Source: Bathynomus jamesi | Taxonomy: Eukaryota; Arthropoda; Malacostraca; Isopoda; Cirolanidae | DNA length: 64,000 nucleotides | Direction of reading: 5' to 3' | Assembly: GCA_023014485.1 (NCBI GenBank) | Contig: JAJOZX010002715.1 | Span: forward strand, 252,001-316,000 | Shown here: piece by piece, positions 12,680 through 23,364 of the stretch | How positions within the stretch are numbered: the first letter of the stretch is position 1 | Layout of the letters: each line of letters begins with the position of its first letter | The notes under the pieces: model-generated | The model's database searches: none | Told to the model about the DNA's origin: nothing | The model's input: the letters and a program-made list of their open reading frames with translations, nothing else | Program-made: the position numbers and the translations under genes

Positions 12680-12840
12680 CTTCAATGTAAACAACCCTTG
12701 GGCTCAATACCAAATGAGCTGAATTGGCAGAAATACTTAACCAAACTGATCAAACGCAAATTTTACTTTCAAATAAACTGAATTGCTGAGTGGGGTACTA
12801 ACCAAACACCAGTATGGAATACCAAATTTTCCACCCCAGG

Positions 12841-13078
12841 ACCTTAATTCAATAATGACCCAAAATTAACCAAACCAGAAAAAATATAGGCCAAAAACGA
12901 CCGACGACTGGCCAAGTTTCGCAATTGGGCGACCAAACTTTACCCTGGGACCTTAATTCAATAATAACCCAAAATTAACCAAACCGGAAAAAATAGGCCA
13001 AAAAACGACAGACGACTGGCCAAGTTTCGCAATTGGGCGACCAAACTTTTACCCTGGGACCTTAACTCAATAATACTC
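12841..13078 (-). repeat. Tandem 109-bp repeat in element B leader
   Basis: Two full copies (12,841-12,949 and 12,950-13,058) and a partial third lie between the primer-binding site and gag. Copies differ by only a few bases. Each contains accttaattcaataat and cgcaattgggcgaccaaact. It may be part of the untranslated leader that controls packaging or translation; that role is inference. Confidence 0.85.
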
Positions 13079-13181
13079 AACCCGTCTAGGCCTAACTTGG
13101 GATACAATTTGCACAATCAGAACTTTGCCGAAAAATGTCACTGACTCAGTCTTGGGGTAGAAATCCGGTTCTGAAGGACCA

Positions 13182-13788
13182 TGTTATTTTATTTATTTGT
13201 CGGGTTCGAAATCCCAGCTGAGCCGTGAACGGCCAAATTCTAAAGGGCAAGTTCTACCTAAAGCCCAAGTTAAGCTAAATTAAACTTACGGATTTGAGAT
13301 CCTATTAGGTCCTACCTCAGGGTAACCTCAGGGTTGCTGACTCGATGCGGGCCTACCTTAGACCTTAAATTACATGAACTTAAAAGGTAAACAAAAGGGT
13401 ACTATTTGTAGTCTTCTTTATGAACCTTGCAACAACAACGCAACCTGGACTATTGTACGATGCAACAATCATGTATCTAAACAACCAAACTGAATTGCAA
13501 GAGAGCTCTCTATCAAACCACACCTTTACGTACGACCTTCCACAAACGAGTAGAAAAGACGCGCAGCGTCTCAAAATGATGCCAACAGTGTGACCAAACA
13601 ATGATGCCACAAGAGCTCAAAAATGCTAGCTCTAAATTAATTTAATTTTTCACTAACCTTACAATTATGAGATGGATATATATACACACCTTAACTTAAT
13701 ATATATACAAGCAATGCTGCATCAATCAGCTTAGTCATCGTATCGCCTTGGGACAACAATGGTTCTTCCTCTTCTAGATTTTCTAACA
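13182..13788 (-). repeat. Right LTR of element B (5' LTR, promoter copy)
   Basis: 607 bp. It differs from the left copy by a T-run and an A-run length change, one G/A substitution, and TA versus A near the ATATAA stretch. It is followed on plus by the GCATC duplication and then by LINE sequence. Confidence 0.95.
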
Positions 13789-13867
13789 GCATCAGTGTAG
13801 CTAATGCTTTTACGTATGTAAGTGATGAGTCCACCCCCGTTACCCCCAGTAACGGGGAGGAGGAGGA

Positions 13868-15083
13868 GAATCTTTGATTTTATTGTTGAAGGCAGGAATA
13901 GACCCATAGGATCAAAAATTTTGGAAGCCTCTGATAATATTTGTCTTTTAGTATTTGCTTCCTCATCAAGTTTAAAACCTTTAGTACAGATTGAATCATG
14001 ACTGTTAGAAGTTGCATCCAAATACCAGTTCATACCTAAAGTTTTAACTCTGTCTGATGGCTCAGTAAGACCATTATTATCCTTTAAAATCTTTTTGTTT
14101 AAATCCTCATCATTTGAAATCCACTCTCTAAGTTCAAAGTTACCTTGTTGCATAATGTTTTGAGAGTGTTCATAGACTTCAGATAATTCAGATTTTGTTG
14201 TTGTTGAGCCTATTAGATTGTCTACGTAAAAATGTTCCTTAAGGAAGTTCAATGTTAAAGAGTTATTAAACTGGTTCAAATGATGTCCAATTGTCAATGC
14301 TAATAGGCTAGGTGAGCAATTGGCTCCAAACAACACAACATTAAATCTATAGGTTATGAACCCTTTATTCAAATCAAATGGATCCTTGAACCATAAGAAC
14401 CTAAGTTGGTTCTTATCATATTCATTTTTAAGATTTATTCTCAAAAATGCCTTTGAAATGTCACTTTGTACGGCATATTTATCTAACCTGAACCTCAGTA
14501 AGATCTTCACAAGGTCAGAAATGAGATTAGGACCCTCAATCAGGCAATCATTCAAACTGTGTTTATCACTGTCTTTGAGGCTACAGTTATATACTACTCT
14601 GAGTTTTGTTGTTGGGGCATCTTGTCGATAAACCCCCCTGTGGGTTAAATAATGACAACCATCTTTTTTAAAAGGGTTATTTGTTACTTCTTCAATGAAG
14701 CCTTTCTGTAGCTGTTCTTTGAAGACATCACTGTACTTTTTAATATTATTATCTTGTTTGAGTTTTTTCATTACTTTATATAAATGTCCTTTAGCTACTT
14801 TGAGATTATCTCTTAAAGTTGGACAATTTATTTTCCAAGGTAACTCAATAAAATAACTATTGTCTTTGCACTGAATGGTGTCTTCAAATCTTTCTACCAT
14901 TAACTGATCTTCTGAAGTTTGATTTGTGTCATGTATACCCACAGATTCTTGCAACCATAAAGTTTGAATTGCCTCATCCAGAGTTTCATTTGATAGTGAT
15001 GAATTAATGTTCTCAGTTGAGATAATATTATTCAAAGTGTTGCTATTCTTACATGTGCTATGTAGGACTGAGTTGAGGCACAT
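13868..15083 (-). pseudogene. Element A reverse transcriptase
   Basis: An open frame containing TTKLRVVYNCSLK, AVQSDISKAFL (first catalytic Asp), VVLFGANCSPSLLA, HFYVDNLIG and SEASKIFDPMGLFLP, all BEL/Pao RT blocks. The active-site pair reads Asp-Asn, which also occurs in some BEL/Pao families as I recall them, so it is not necessarily inactivating. The frame runs on beyond 13,868 into LINE and then LTR-B sequence; that tail is an insertion artefact. The N-terminal part has no separate start evidence, because in these elements RT is made from a polyprotein. Confidence 0.9.
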
Positions 15084-15095
15084 AGTATTTGTTAG

Positions 15096-16108
15096 TCATG
15101 AACTGTTTTGGTTTAGGTCTAGGTTGTATTTGGATAGGTCACCCAAAGGGGCTATCCCTGATGGAGTCTGAATAGCTATACCATTACCTATCTTCACTAT
15201 GCCCTTATGAATAAGATTAATATAATCTGCCCCCATTAACATTTCAATGTTAGCTACTGTGTTGTTAGTGATATGTCTATCAGCTATTTTGTAGTGTTTT
15301 CCCAAATGATTTATGGTTTGTTCTAGTTTGGGTATAACCAGTTTGTTTTGTCCTACTTTAGAAATAATAACTGCTTCAATTTTCTTAATTTATTTTCTAA
15401 ATGTAGTTCCAGGTCAATTGTCTTATAGCTATTTTTGTCCGAGTTATCCTTAACAAAGGATGCAATATTGAGGTTTTGTTCATTCGGGTTTGGTGTCAAA
15501 CCCAATTTATTAACTACATTTTGCGAAACAAATGTTTGTTGAGAACAACAGTCTATAAGACATCTCACTGGAGTGGTGCTACCCTCACTATTCACTAAGT
15601 CCAAAGTAATAGTTGGTAAAAGAATCTCAGTGTTTCTTGTTACGTTGTTTGAGCAAACAGAATGTCCCATGAAAGTGGCATTTTCTTGATTACCTTTGTT
15701 TGGGGGAGGTATCTTTTGAGTTTGAGTACTATTGTTTGGACACACTGGTGAATCACACATTGATGAGACATGTCGTAAACTTTTACAAAACTTACACTTG
15801 AATCTTAACCTAGATTTACAGTCTTTCTTATAATGTCCCTGGCCAGTACACTTTTTACATGGGTTCAACTGTTCACATCTTTTAGCTCTTTGGTTAAAGT
15901 CTGAATATTTGTCACACCCAGTACTACTGTGTTCATTACTTGCACAAAATTTGCAATGTAGTGTGTAAGTTGAGGCAGCAGTTACATTAAAGTTCTGTAA
16001 TGTAGGTGTTCGTGTATTACAGTTGGTCACATTTGATTCTACAGTATCAAGTTTTGTCTGTTTGGCTGTAGCTAGTTGGTCTCTGGGAACAGTCTTTGGT
16101 TTATCCAA
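15096..16108 (-). pseudogene. Element A zinc knuckles and protease
   Basis: 15,353-16,108 contains three Cys-rich knuckles (CKFCASNEHSSTGC, CKKCTGQGHYKKDC, CKFCKSLRHVSSMC) and then the protease active-site region CLIDCCSQQTFVS. In most BEL proteases this site is D-S-G-S; here the residues after Asp are Cys-Cys-Ser. 15,096-15,305 continues in another phase with IEMLMGADYINL and GIAIQTPSG, the post-protease block. Cleavage of Gag-Pol is the expected role. Confidence 0.83.
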
Positions 16109-16150
16109 GTCTGGGTCTTATTTTGTGTTGGAATATTTCTCAATTTGTAA

Positions 16151-17059
16151 TTAGTTAGGATATTGGGAAAGTGTTTTTGATATCTTCAAGATTAGGATAA
16201 TTTTCTCCCGTCTTAGAACTAAAATATCTTTAACCCTCAAAGGAAGGCACCTAAGAACTATGCCTTGTATAATCCAAGATGAAGCTTTAATATCTATCTC
16301 ATTGCTAACCAGTTGTCCTATAATAGCTTCTAATTTTGTATAAAATTTTTCCATATCACTATGGTTATCTTTTAGGGTGCAAAATCAAAAATTTGTTGAG
16401 ATAATTCCTATACGATCTCATCTTTATTAAGTAATTACGTTTTAAGGATCAATAACTACTTCATATGAATTCCCTACGGCTGGTAAATAAGGCTATCAGG
16501 TTATAGGCTGGGCTTTAAGGAAACTAGTTTAAGTAGCTAAACTTATCAACAGTTGAAATATAAGGTTTATTACCTATTAAACTCTCAAATTTGTCAATGA
16601 AAGATGGGAATTGTACCGTGTCCCCTTCAAATGTTGGTACTAGCAAAATGGGTAACTGAGCCCTCAATTCTTGTGACTCAGGATATTTAGCATGCCACTT
16701 AAATTTTGTTGAAGGTTAGCTCTACTTTGATTAAAATCAGAATTAGGTTTATTTGGTGTTAAGTCAGTCAAACGAGACCGTAGTCTCCTTATTTGCTGTT
16801 CAATTGAGATTACCTGATCATCATTATCAGCGTAAAGGTCTATCAATTGTTCTTCAGCCATTTCGGATTCAACTAACTCTGAAATACTCTCATCAATGGC
16901 TATTATTTCCTTCTTTTTAGTTTCCAATTTATGAATTACACACTCTAAATCTTCCTTACCTGGTTGTGTAATATTGTTAAAAGTGTTCACGGCCTTTGTA
17001 ACAGCTCCCAACTTTGCCCCCCTTTTCTTTTTTAACTTTTTCAATTCCGCACTGTCCAT
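16151..17059 (-). pseudogene. Element A gag N-terminal region
   Basis: Starts at ATG 17,059 (MDSAELKKLKKKRGAK), rich in charged heptad-like stretches that could form a coiled coil. The 131-codon frame ends at 16,664. Another phase then reads the capsid block (LPILLVPTFEGD, FIDKFESLIG, VDKFSYL) through about 16,560, and 16,151-16,354 continues downstream. Similar in layout to element B gag but clearly a different family by sequence. Confidence 0.75.
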
Positions 17060-17375
17060 GTTTAAGTCAAAATTGTTTAACTGGGGGATCGTAATGAAAT
17101 AGAGGACAAGAAGAAATTACCAAAGAGAGAGCACAGACAAAACAGTCAAGTTTTAAATTTGGTTTAATCCCCCCCAAGTACTTATGTGTCACTCAGGTCT
17201 AAGCTTATAAGAGAATGAGACTCCTTAAATGTAAATGTTTCCTAGTTAGGCCCTAGGTTGTAGACCTAATTAGGCTTGATTAGGTTAGGCTTAGGCTAGA
17301 CCATTTAGCCTAATTCTGCAATTTTTTTGTTAAGTAAGGTTAAGGTTTGTAAATTCCCCACACACGGACCACCAA

Positions 17376-18112
17376 TGTGAAAAATGCTCTGTATGAATTG
17401 GTCCACAATTAACCCACCCCTTATTTCTCCAGTCTAACTATAGAGTAGATCAAGTCTAGCCTAGAGGGGTCAGCCTAGAGATTCCGGAAATGGTCCAGAG
17501 CGGGCAGATAAATTGAGGTCCACAGTAGGATTCCTCACCAAACTAGGTTAGGGCAATCTACCTTTACCTTTGTTAAGCTACGAGTTGATGCTGGGTCTTA
17601 GGCCACAATGTAGGCCTAAGTTGTCTGACCCAGCTTAATTTAATGAGTCTTCTAAGTTAGAAGATAGAAGATCCAACTGGGCTAAAAACACAAGTAGTCA
17701 CTTACTGCTAGTTATTAGAGTGTCTCTTTTCTCCTTCATGTATAATTGTCGGGAGCGTACTTGCTGGTGGGGATCTTTCTTCGGTGTCTGTTCTCGTCCC
17801 TTCTCCAGTTCCGTCCTCTCGCCCCGTTCTTCGTTTTCGTTCTCTTTGTTCTCCTTTTCGCGGGGCTTTTTCCACCAGCGTCGTGTTGGTTTTTCCTCGG
17901 TTCGTTGATCGGTAATGTATATCTATTACCGAGCACGCTCTTGTCACACAGTATATAAATACTAGTGTGGAGAATAACTCTGGTGAGCAACCAATTGGTT
18001 TCATCCACCCAGTTATTGACATAAAAGGAATTTAATAATAGTTAGATTAACTACCTACCTACTCAGTGAACCATTTTCGTTACCTCCCAACTACCCACTC
18101 ATCAGTTTTCCA
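17376..18112 (-). repeat. Right LTR of element A (5' LTR, promoter copy)
   Basis: 737 bp. On the minus strand it is followed at 17,375 by TTGGTGGTCC..., a TGG-containing primer-binding candidate. A TATA-like TATATAAATA lies at 17,952-17,961 and an ACCAATTGG box about 40 bp upstream on the minus strand, so a conventional Pol II promoter is plausible. About 99 percent identical to the left copy by eye. Confidence 0.92.
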
Positions 18113-18290
18113 TAATTATTAATTAATAACAACTAGCTGCTTATTTTTAATAAGAGCCCAGTAAAGCCTAAAGCTTAAGGGCCAAATTAAATAAAATAAA
18201 TAGTAGAGCTTCACAATTATTCATGTCATTGTAAATTGAAAAAAATGTATTTATTTTATTATTATTAATAAAGGTTATTCTATTCTATTA
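18113..18290 (+). repeat. Probable LINE 3' tail displaced by element A
   Basis: An AT-rich stretch ending in AATAAAGG followed by TTATTCTATTCTATTATTC, a polyadenylation-like signal and a short TATTC/TTCTA microsatellite of the kind that ends CR1/L2-like LINEs. It sits directly after the right LTR of element A. Pairing with the RT fragment at 131-424 is inference. Confidence 0.5.
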
Positions 18291-18299
18291 TTCTTGTTA

Positions 18300-21139
18300 C
18301 CCGTTTTGTTTGTCAAATTCTTCTTGGAATTCTTGAAATCCACCCACATATTCCAAATAGTTTTTGGATTTTTCAAAGAAAATATGTGCTGAAAGGGAAA
18401 CCTAAATAAAATATAAATACATTAGCGTTATAACTGTAAGGACATTATATTCATCTATACAACCAGAGTACAATAAGCTTTTATCTAAATAAAATTTATA
18501 GAATGTTATTAGTGGAGTAAGAGAAAGCACAGATCTATGTATAATAGCACAATTTTTTAAGTCTGTAAATTTATGCAAATGTGAACTTTGAATTCTATTT
18601 ATCTTCAAGTGCTTTAACATTACCCTCAAGACTTATCAGTGAAAAGTTGATAATGAAAATGATCTACAAGCAGTAGTTAGTTGAAATGCAGGTTAATGAT
18701 CATATCGTGCATCCTTTTCAAAGTGTTCGTAGTCTAGAAATTTCATCTTTCAATTCACTTTTTTATTTAACTAACCGGCAACTTTTAGTGTCAAACCGGC
18801 TGGCACAGGGGGAGGATGTCAGCGGTAGTTGTGTTTGTAGTCTTAATAATTTTATTCACTATATTTAAATTTTTAAATGTTACATGCCCACCTAGGCCCC
18901 CTAGATTAGTTAGTAATGATTCAAAATTTCTGGAGTTAGTATTAAAATACTGTCCACATTTGTGTGAAACGTAAGTATACTTGATTTTATTAAAGAAATG
19001 TATACGTTGCATTGGGTTTGAAATTTTTAAAGTTATCAATTTTTACTGGTGAGGATATAGCCTAGCCTTACTTAAAGTAATGTTTATCATCTGGGATAGA
19101 TCCCTCATAAAATGTTTGTTAAACAATAATCCTAACGTACTCAGTGTGTTAAAATTTGATCACGGTAGGTCTACTGTGTGTGTGTGTGTGTGTGTGTGTT
19201 TGTTAAAAGCAATCCTATTTCATTTGGCAGTAGGTCCTAGGTCTAATCTGTTTTAATTTAAACATTTTACCAGCGTAAATAAGTACTTTATCTGGGGTAG
19301 CCTACCTAGTAAGCTTAGCAGTACCTATGTTCTTTATAATTACTGTAGGCTTATTGCCCTTGACTCCTCGGCATTGAGTCGAAGGCCCAATAACCTACTA
19401 AACTATATAGGAAATAGTAATCATACTATTCAAAGGATTACTCATAGAGCGATTCATGATTTTGGTTGCAACTTCTGGTCTTAACCAATGGACTTTTATA
19501 GACTAGGCCTTTTGGTAAAAAGTATAAATTAGGCCTGTTTAAAGTTACAATAGGTAAGCTATTTGAATCAAGATTTAGCAAATAGGCCCTAATTGGAAAT
19601 TTTTCTACCAGATCAAAATGTTCCAGAAGGTAAATGTGATTGGGATGAATACAATATAAGTCAGTGTCAATAAAAATAAAGACGGGTAAAGCTACAGTCA
19701 ATAGAACTGTGTTAACTTAAATCATTAGTAGGCTGCTTTGGAACTAATTATGAAACAATAACCTGTTTACAAAACTTTACGCCCAAGTTTTTTTTTTATG
19801 ATTTGTCGATACGACTTCCTTCTGATCAATAAGCGTAATTTATACAAGACGCCTGCGGCCTACATACCCATTGTCCCATGGACCTAGGCCTGTTAGTAAT
19901 GTATTAATCTAAGGAATAAACCTAGGATGGCTGGGGTTTGTACCATTCAATGTAGGCTAAGTTTAATCGCGTGAATTATCGTAGCAGTTTTAAAAAAAAA
20001 GTCCTATACGATATTTAAAAACTTTTATTTTAAATCATTGTTATGCTTTAAAGTCGTGAATAAAGGGAAAGAAGAAAACTCGCGCCTATTAGTAATATAC
20101 AAATTATGACGTACAACATCGACAGCATCGTTATGAATGATGCAATTTTGCCAGCCGTAAGATGAGAACCTAAAGTCGATATAATATCGCTAAACTAAAT
20201 TAGCAGAAATGGTACTGGCAAAAACGATACCCTTAAAACAATGGTAATACATTTATACATGCACGAGATTTTAATTAGCTTTGTTTTAAATTGTTTATGA
20301 TTAAAAGGTTGATAATGCTTTGTAAGATCTCTCTCATGTGACTCACTCCCATTATAAATCACCACGTGTATGTTATTTTCAATGTGTTTTTCACGCTGTT
20401 ATTTGCGGCTTTTTAATGGCATACTTTTGCCATTAAAATAGTTAGTTAAGGTGAATTATTTGTATCGCATTATGACGATAAAGAATGTAACGAATTATCG
20501 TAAATAATGTAGAACGTCCTGAATTATTGTCGACTCACTATCAAGTACAGTATTGCGTAACAAAGCATAAATTAGTAGCGAGTTTCGGTCGGAAGCTCCC
20601 TCCAGTTTTCCCGGCTCCTTCCTGGGGTTAGATTAAAGACTTCGACTTCAACTAAATTGGGAAACAAATTTTATTAAAATATTTGTATTTTCTAATAAAT
20701 AACCGTTTAAGATTTATATAGGCCCTATAGTCGAACAGGTCTAATTGTAAATGTAATTTTAGAAGTTTAGAATAGGCTTAATGTTCGAGTAGGCTAAAAT
20801 ATTATCTCTTGTTACAGAAAAAAAAAATATATATATATATATTTATTACACCTTTCTTTTACAACCAACCAAGCATAAACGTCGGTTATTTTGTCTTTCA
20901 GTTCAATATTTACATTTTGTTTTTCAACGGAGGCAAGGTAATTCATTTTACGTGCCAGGTAGGCAGCAAAGCCTAGACTCTTCATTGTTGCTATAATAGT
21001 TTTAAATGGTGTTTCGCGTACACCAAACTCGATGCTACTCTTATAGGTTTAAGTTTGGGAGATAGGCCTCAGTTCAGACACCGTCCCGATTTTTTAGTGG
21101 CATACTAGGAGGCTATGTCAATTTTACTGCTTTTAGCTG
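18300..21139. other. AT-rich region without recognisable genes
   Basis: No frame longer than about 90 codons shows any family signature on either strand. It contains a (GT)n run at 19,174-19,199 and an A/TA run at 20,817-20,841. TAGGCCTA-like hexamers are common, but I see no defined element. Confidence 0.6.
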
Positions 21140-21209
21140 TAGTGGTAAATCTTGCCTTTAAGGCCGCACAGTAACCACGTATCCTACATTAACAACACGT
21201 ATATCAATC

Positions 21210-23041
21210 ATTGAAAGAGTACCGGTATAAATACAGAAGGAGGGAGCTATATTAATAAAGCAATAACTAACTGAGAAGAGAAACTGATAAAGCAAGAGAG
21301 ATGTGGCTTGGAGAGTAGTGCAGGGAATTGGAGGAATTAGAAAGGAAAGGAAGAACTGATTTAATTTACCAAAAAATTAAGGACAAATAAATGGAAAAGT
21401 AGCAGCTTGGAAGTGCGAGAAATAGAGGGGAGAAATGGAGAAAAACTGAAAAGACCAGAAGATACAAGGAAGAGATGGATTGAATATATTGAAGAACTGT
21501 ATGATAAAGAGAACAAACCTAATAACATCGAAATGGAGGAAGCAGATGAGGTGGAAGTAGATTGTATGGAACCGGACATATTGGAAAGAGAAGTAGAGAT
21601 GGCTGTAAAAGACCTAAGAAATGGCAAGGCCCCAGGACCAGATGATGTACCAGCAGAACTTCTGAAGAGTCTTGGTAGGTGATGCTAGAGAGGAGGTGAA
21701 TGTATTGTGCAGAAACATGTATAAAAGTGGAGACTGGCCTGCTGACTTTATAAGAGTCTACCACCAAGTGTTCAGAATTTCGAACCATAAGCTTGGTCAG
21801 CCATGCATCAAAAATAATGCTAAGGATACTAATCAGAAGACTAACGAACAGAGCTGAGTAGTACATTGCAGAGGATCAGTTTGGATTTAGGTCAAAATGC
21901 GGAACAAAAGAAGCTATTGGTATTATGAGAATGATGGGAGAGAGAGTGCTGGAACATGATCAGGAAATGTTTGTTTATTTTATTGACTTTGAAAAAGCTT
22001 GTGACAGAGTCCAATTGAGGAAACTAATGGAAATATTAAATAATATTAATGTTAACTAGGCTGATAAAAAATCTATATCTTGGGCAGACTGAATGTTAGA
22101 GTTGTAGGAGGAGAATCGGAGCCTGGATTGGTTGGGAGAGGGGTCAGGCAAGGATGCTCCCTGTCCCCTGTGTTATTTAACATCTATGCGGAAGCAGTGA
22201 TAATAGCAGCACACTCAGATCTGGAAGAGGGAATCAGAGTGGGAGATAAGATAAATTGGTCAAATCTGTAATGTTTGCGGATGACAAGGCATTTGTTTGT
22301 AGTACTGAGGAAGGACTGCGAAGAATGTTCAATAGCTTGACGACAACGGCGGAAGAATTCTGAATGAGAATTAATGAGACCAAGACAAAGGTAATGAAAA
22401 TTGCAAGGAGGAAAGGAGCACAAATGAACCCAACGATAGGAACTCGGACCTTAGAAGAAGCTGAGCAGTTTAAATATCTGGGAAGTTTATTAACCAACAA
22501 TGGAGATTGCAATAAGGAAGTAAGATCTAGAATTGGTATGGGTAATGTAGCTTTTGAGAGACAGAAAAGACTACTTACGGGTAAACTCAACTTGAAGCTG
22601 AAGAAAAGGTTAGTAAAAGGCTTGATATGGAGTGTGGTACTGTATGGAGCAGAAACATGGACACTGAAAACAACTGAAAAGAAACTCCTGGAAAGTTTTG
22701 AAATGTGGATTTGGAGAAGAATGCTAAAGATAAGCTGAAGGGAACAACAAAGTAATGAAGTACTGCAACAGGTGAGGGAGGAAAGAAGACTCATTAATGT
22801 GATAAGAGAAAGACACAAGAAATGGATGGACATGTGTTGAGAGGAGGAGGATTGTTGAAGGAGGTGATAGAGGGTAGATATGAAGGTAGAAGGCCGAGGG
22901 GAAGGAAAAGGAAAGCAATACTGGATGATTTGAAGGCAGGCAGGAGCTACCATGAGATGAAAAGAATAGCTCAGGATAAAACACTTTGGCGGGACACACG
23001 AGTTGGACCTGCCTGATAGGCAGAACACGATGGATGGATGG
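21210..23041 (+). mobile_element. 5'-truncated LINE inserted in the foldback element
   Basis: Flanked by the 9-bp repeat ATATCAATC (21,201-21,209 and 23,042-23,050), consistent with a target-site duplication. The 3' end is a (GATG)n tail at 23,028-23,041. Internal RT sequence is in plus orientation. The length is about 1.83 kb, so the 5' portion including the endonuclease is missing. Confidence 0.82.
21407..22999 (+). pseudogene. LINE reverse transcriptase, decayed
   Basis: Recognisable blocks in order but in several phases: NGKAPGPDDVPAELLK (21,620), EDQFGFRSKCGTKEA and YFIDFEKACD (21,870-22,000), VRQGCSLSPVLFNIY (22,140), MFADDKAFV (22,270, catalytic FADD), FKYLGSLL (22,470), LYGAETWTL (22,640) and a basic C-terminal GRRPRGRKRKA (22,890). 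In-frame stops and frameshifts occur between blocks. The combination resembles the endonuclease/RT LINEs common in ticks, cnidarians and insects; clade not determined. Confidence 0.85.
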
Positions 23042-23230
23042 ATATCAATCGATAGAGCAGAAAAAACTATATGTACAGCTATGTAAACTTTTCAAAAAAT
23101 AAAAAAATTACAACTTTATGAAATGTATAAAATTGAATGCAATTCATACAATGGTGGCGATTGTAGTAGTTGTTGTTGTTGTTGTTGTTGTTTATTTGTT
23201 GCCTGCTTAGACCTAGTTTAGTCGAAGTAT

Positions 23231-23364
23231 TGAATGCCCGTTTTGGTCAACTGTACGCCCCTGACGATTGGTTAAGTCGTGATATTTTCGTTAGTTTTAA
23301 TGAAAATATCATGACTTGACCTAACCAATCATCGAGGCCATACAGTTGACCTAACTGGGCATTC
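23231..23364. repeat. Hairpin repeat, copy 1 (centre of foldback)
   Basis: An imperfect ~134-bp palindrome beginning TTGAATGCCCG and closing on GATATTTTCGTTAG...GAAAATATC. It is the diverged counterpart of the near-perfect hairpin at 61,741-61,882. In this copy it forms the centre of the larger inverted repeat. Confidence 0.85.

Larger units (their letters stand above)
6738..13788 (-). mobile_element. BEL/Pao LTR retrotransposon, element B
   Basis: A complete 7,051-bp insertion: LTRs of 608 and 607 bp, both TG...CA, flanked by the perfect 5-bp duplication GCATC (6,733-6,737 and 13,789-13,793). On the minus strand a TGG-initial primer-binding site abuts the 5' LTR at 13,181, and a purine tract (GGTGGGGAG) abuts the 3' LTR at 7,346. 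The gag, protease, RT, RNase H and integrase order is BEL/Pao. LTR copies differ at only a handful of sites, yet pol is cut into about six phases by small indels. Confidence 0.96.
3793..13867 (-). mobile_element. Endonuclease-bearing LINE inserted in element A, itself split by element B
   Basis: Real LINE sequence is 3,793-6,737 plus 13,794-13,867; the rest is element B with its 5-bp duplication. The minus-strand order is endonuclease, reverse transcriptase, C-terminal zinc region and then an (AAC)n tail (read as TTG repeats at 3,793-3,812). The endonuclease frame starts with GGGLITYIRK at the 13,86x junction, continues to the insertion point and resumes beyond element B with no missing codon, so the two parts are one copy. 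It is 5'-truncated in the endonuclease. Jockey/I/R1-like is likely; the exact clade is not certain. Confidence 0.85.
538..18112 (-). mobile_element. BEL/Pao LTR retrotransposon, element A (host of nested insertions)
   Basis: Two long direct repeats (538-1,279 and 17,376-18,112) bound a minus-strand gag-protease-RT-RNaseH-integrase order typical of BEL/Pao. Only 538-~3,792 and ~13,868-18,112 belong to the element; the interval between is a LINE that itself contains element B. The RT stops at 13,868 and the RNase H region resumes at about 3,792. By comparison with the family, a few tens of codons between them are missing. The LTRs differ by about five substitutions and two small indels over roughly 740 bp, so the insertion is young. 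Flanks are AT-rich; an ATTAT duplication (533-537, 18,115-18,119) fits only if the LTR ends two bases later than the TG...CA boundary used here. Confidence 0.9.

Noticed and set aside
13731..13867. C-terminal extension of the element A reverse transcriptase
   Set aside because: The frame merely runs through the LINE junction and into the LTR of element B; the tail is an insertion chimera.
14218..14232. Asp-Asn in the element A RT as a loss-of-function change
   Set aside because: Some BEL/Pao families appear to carry YVDN normally, so it is not evidence of inactivation.
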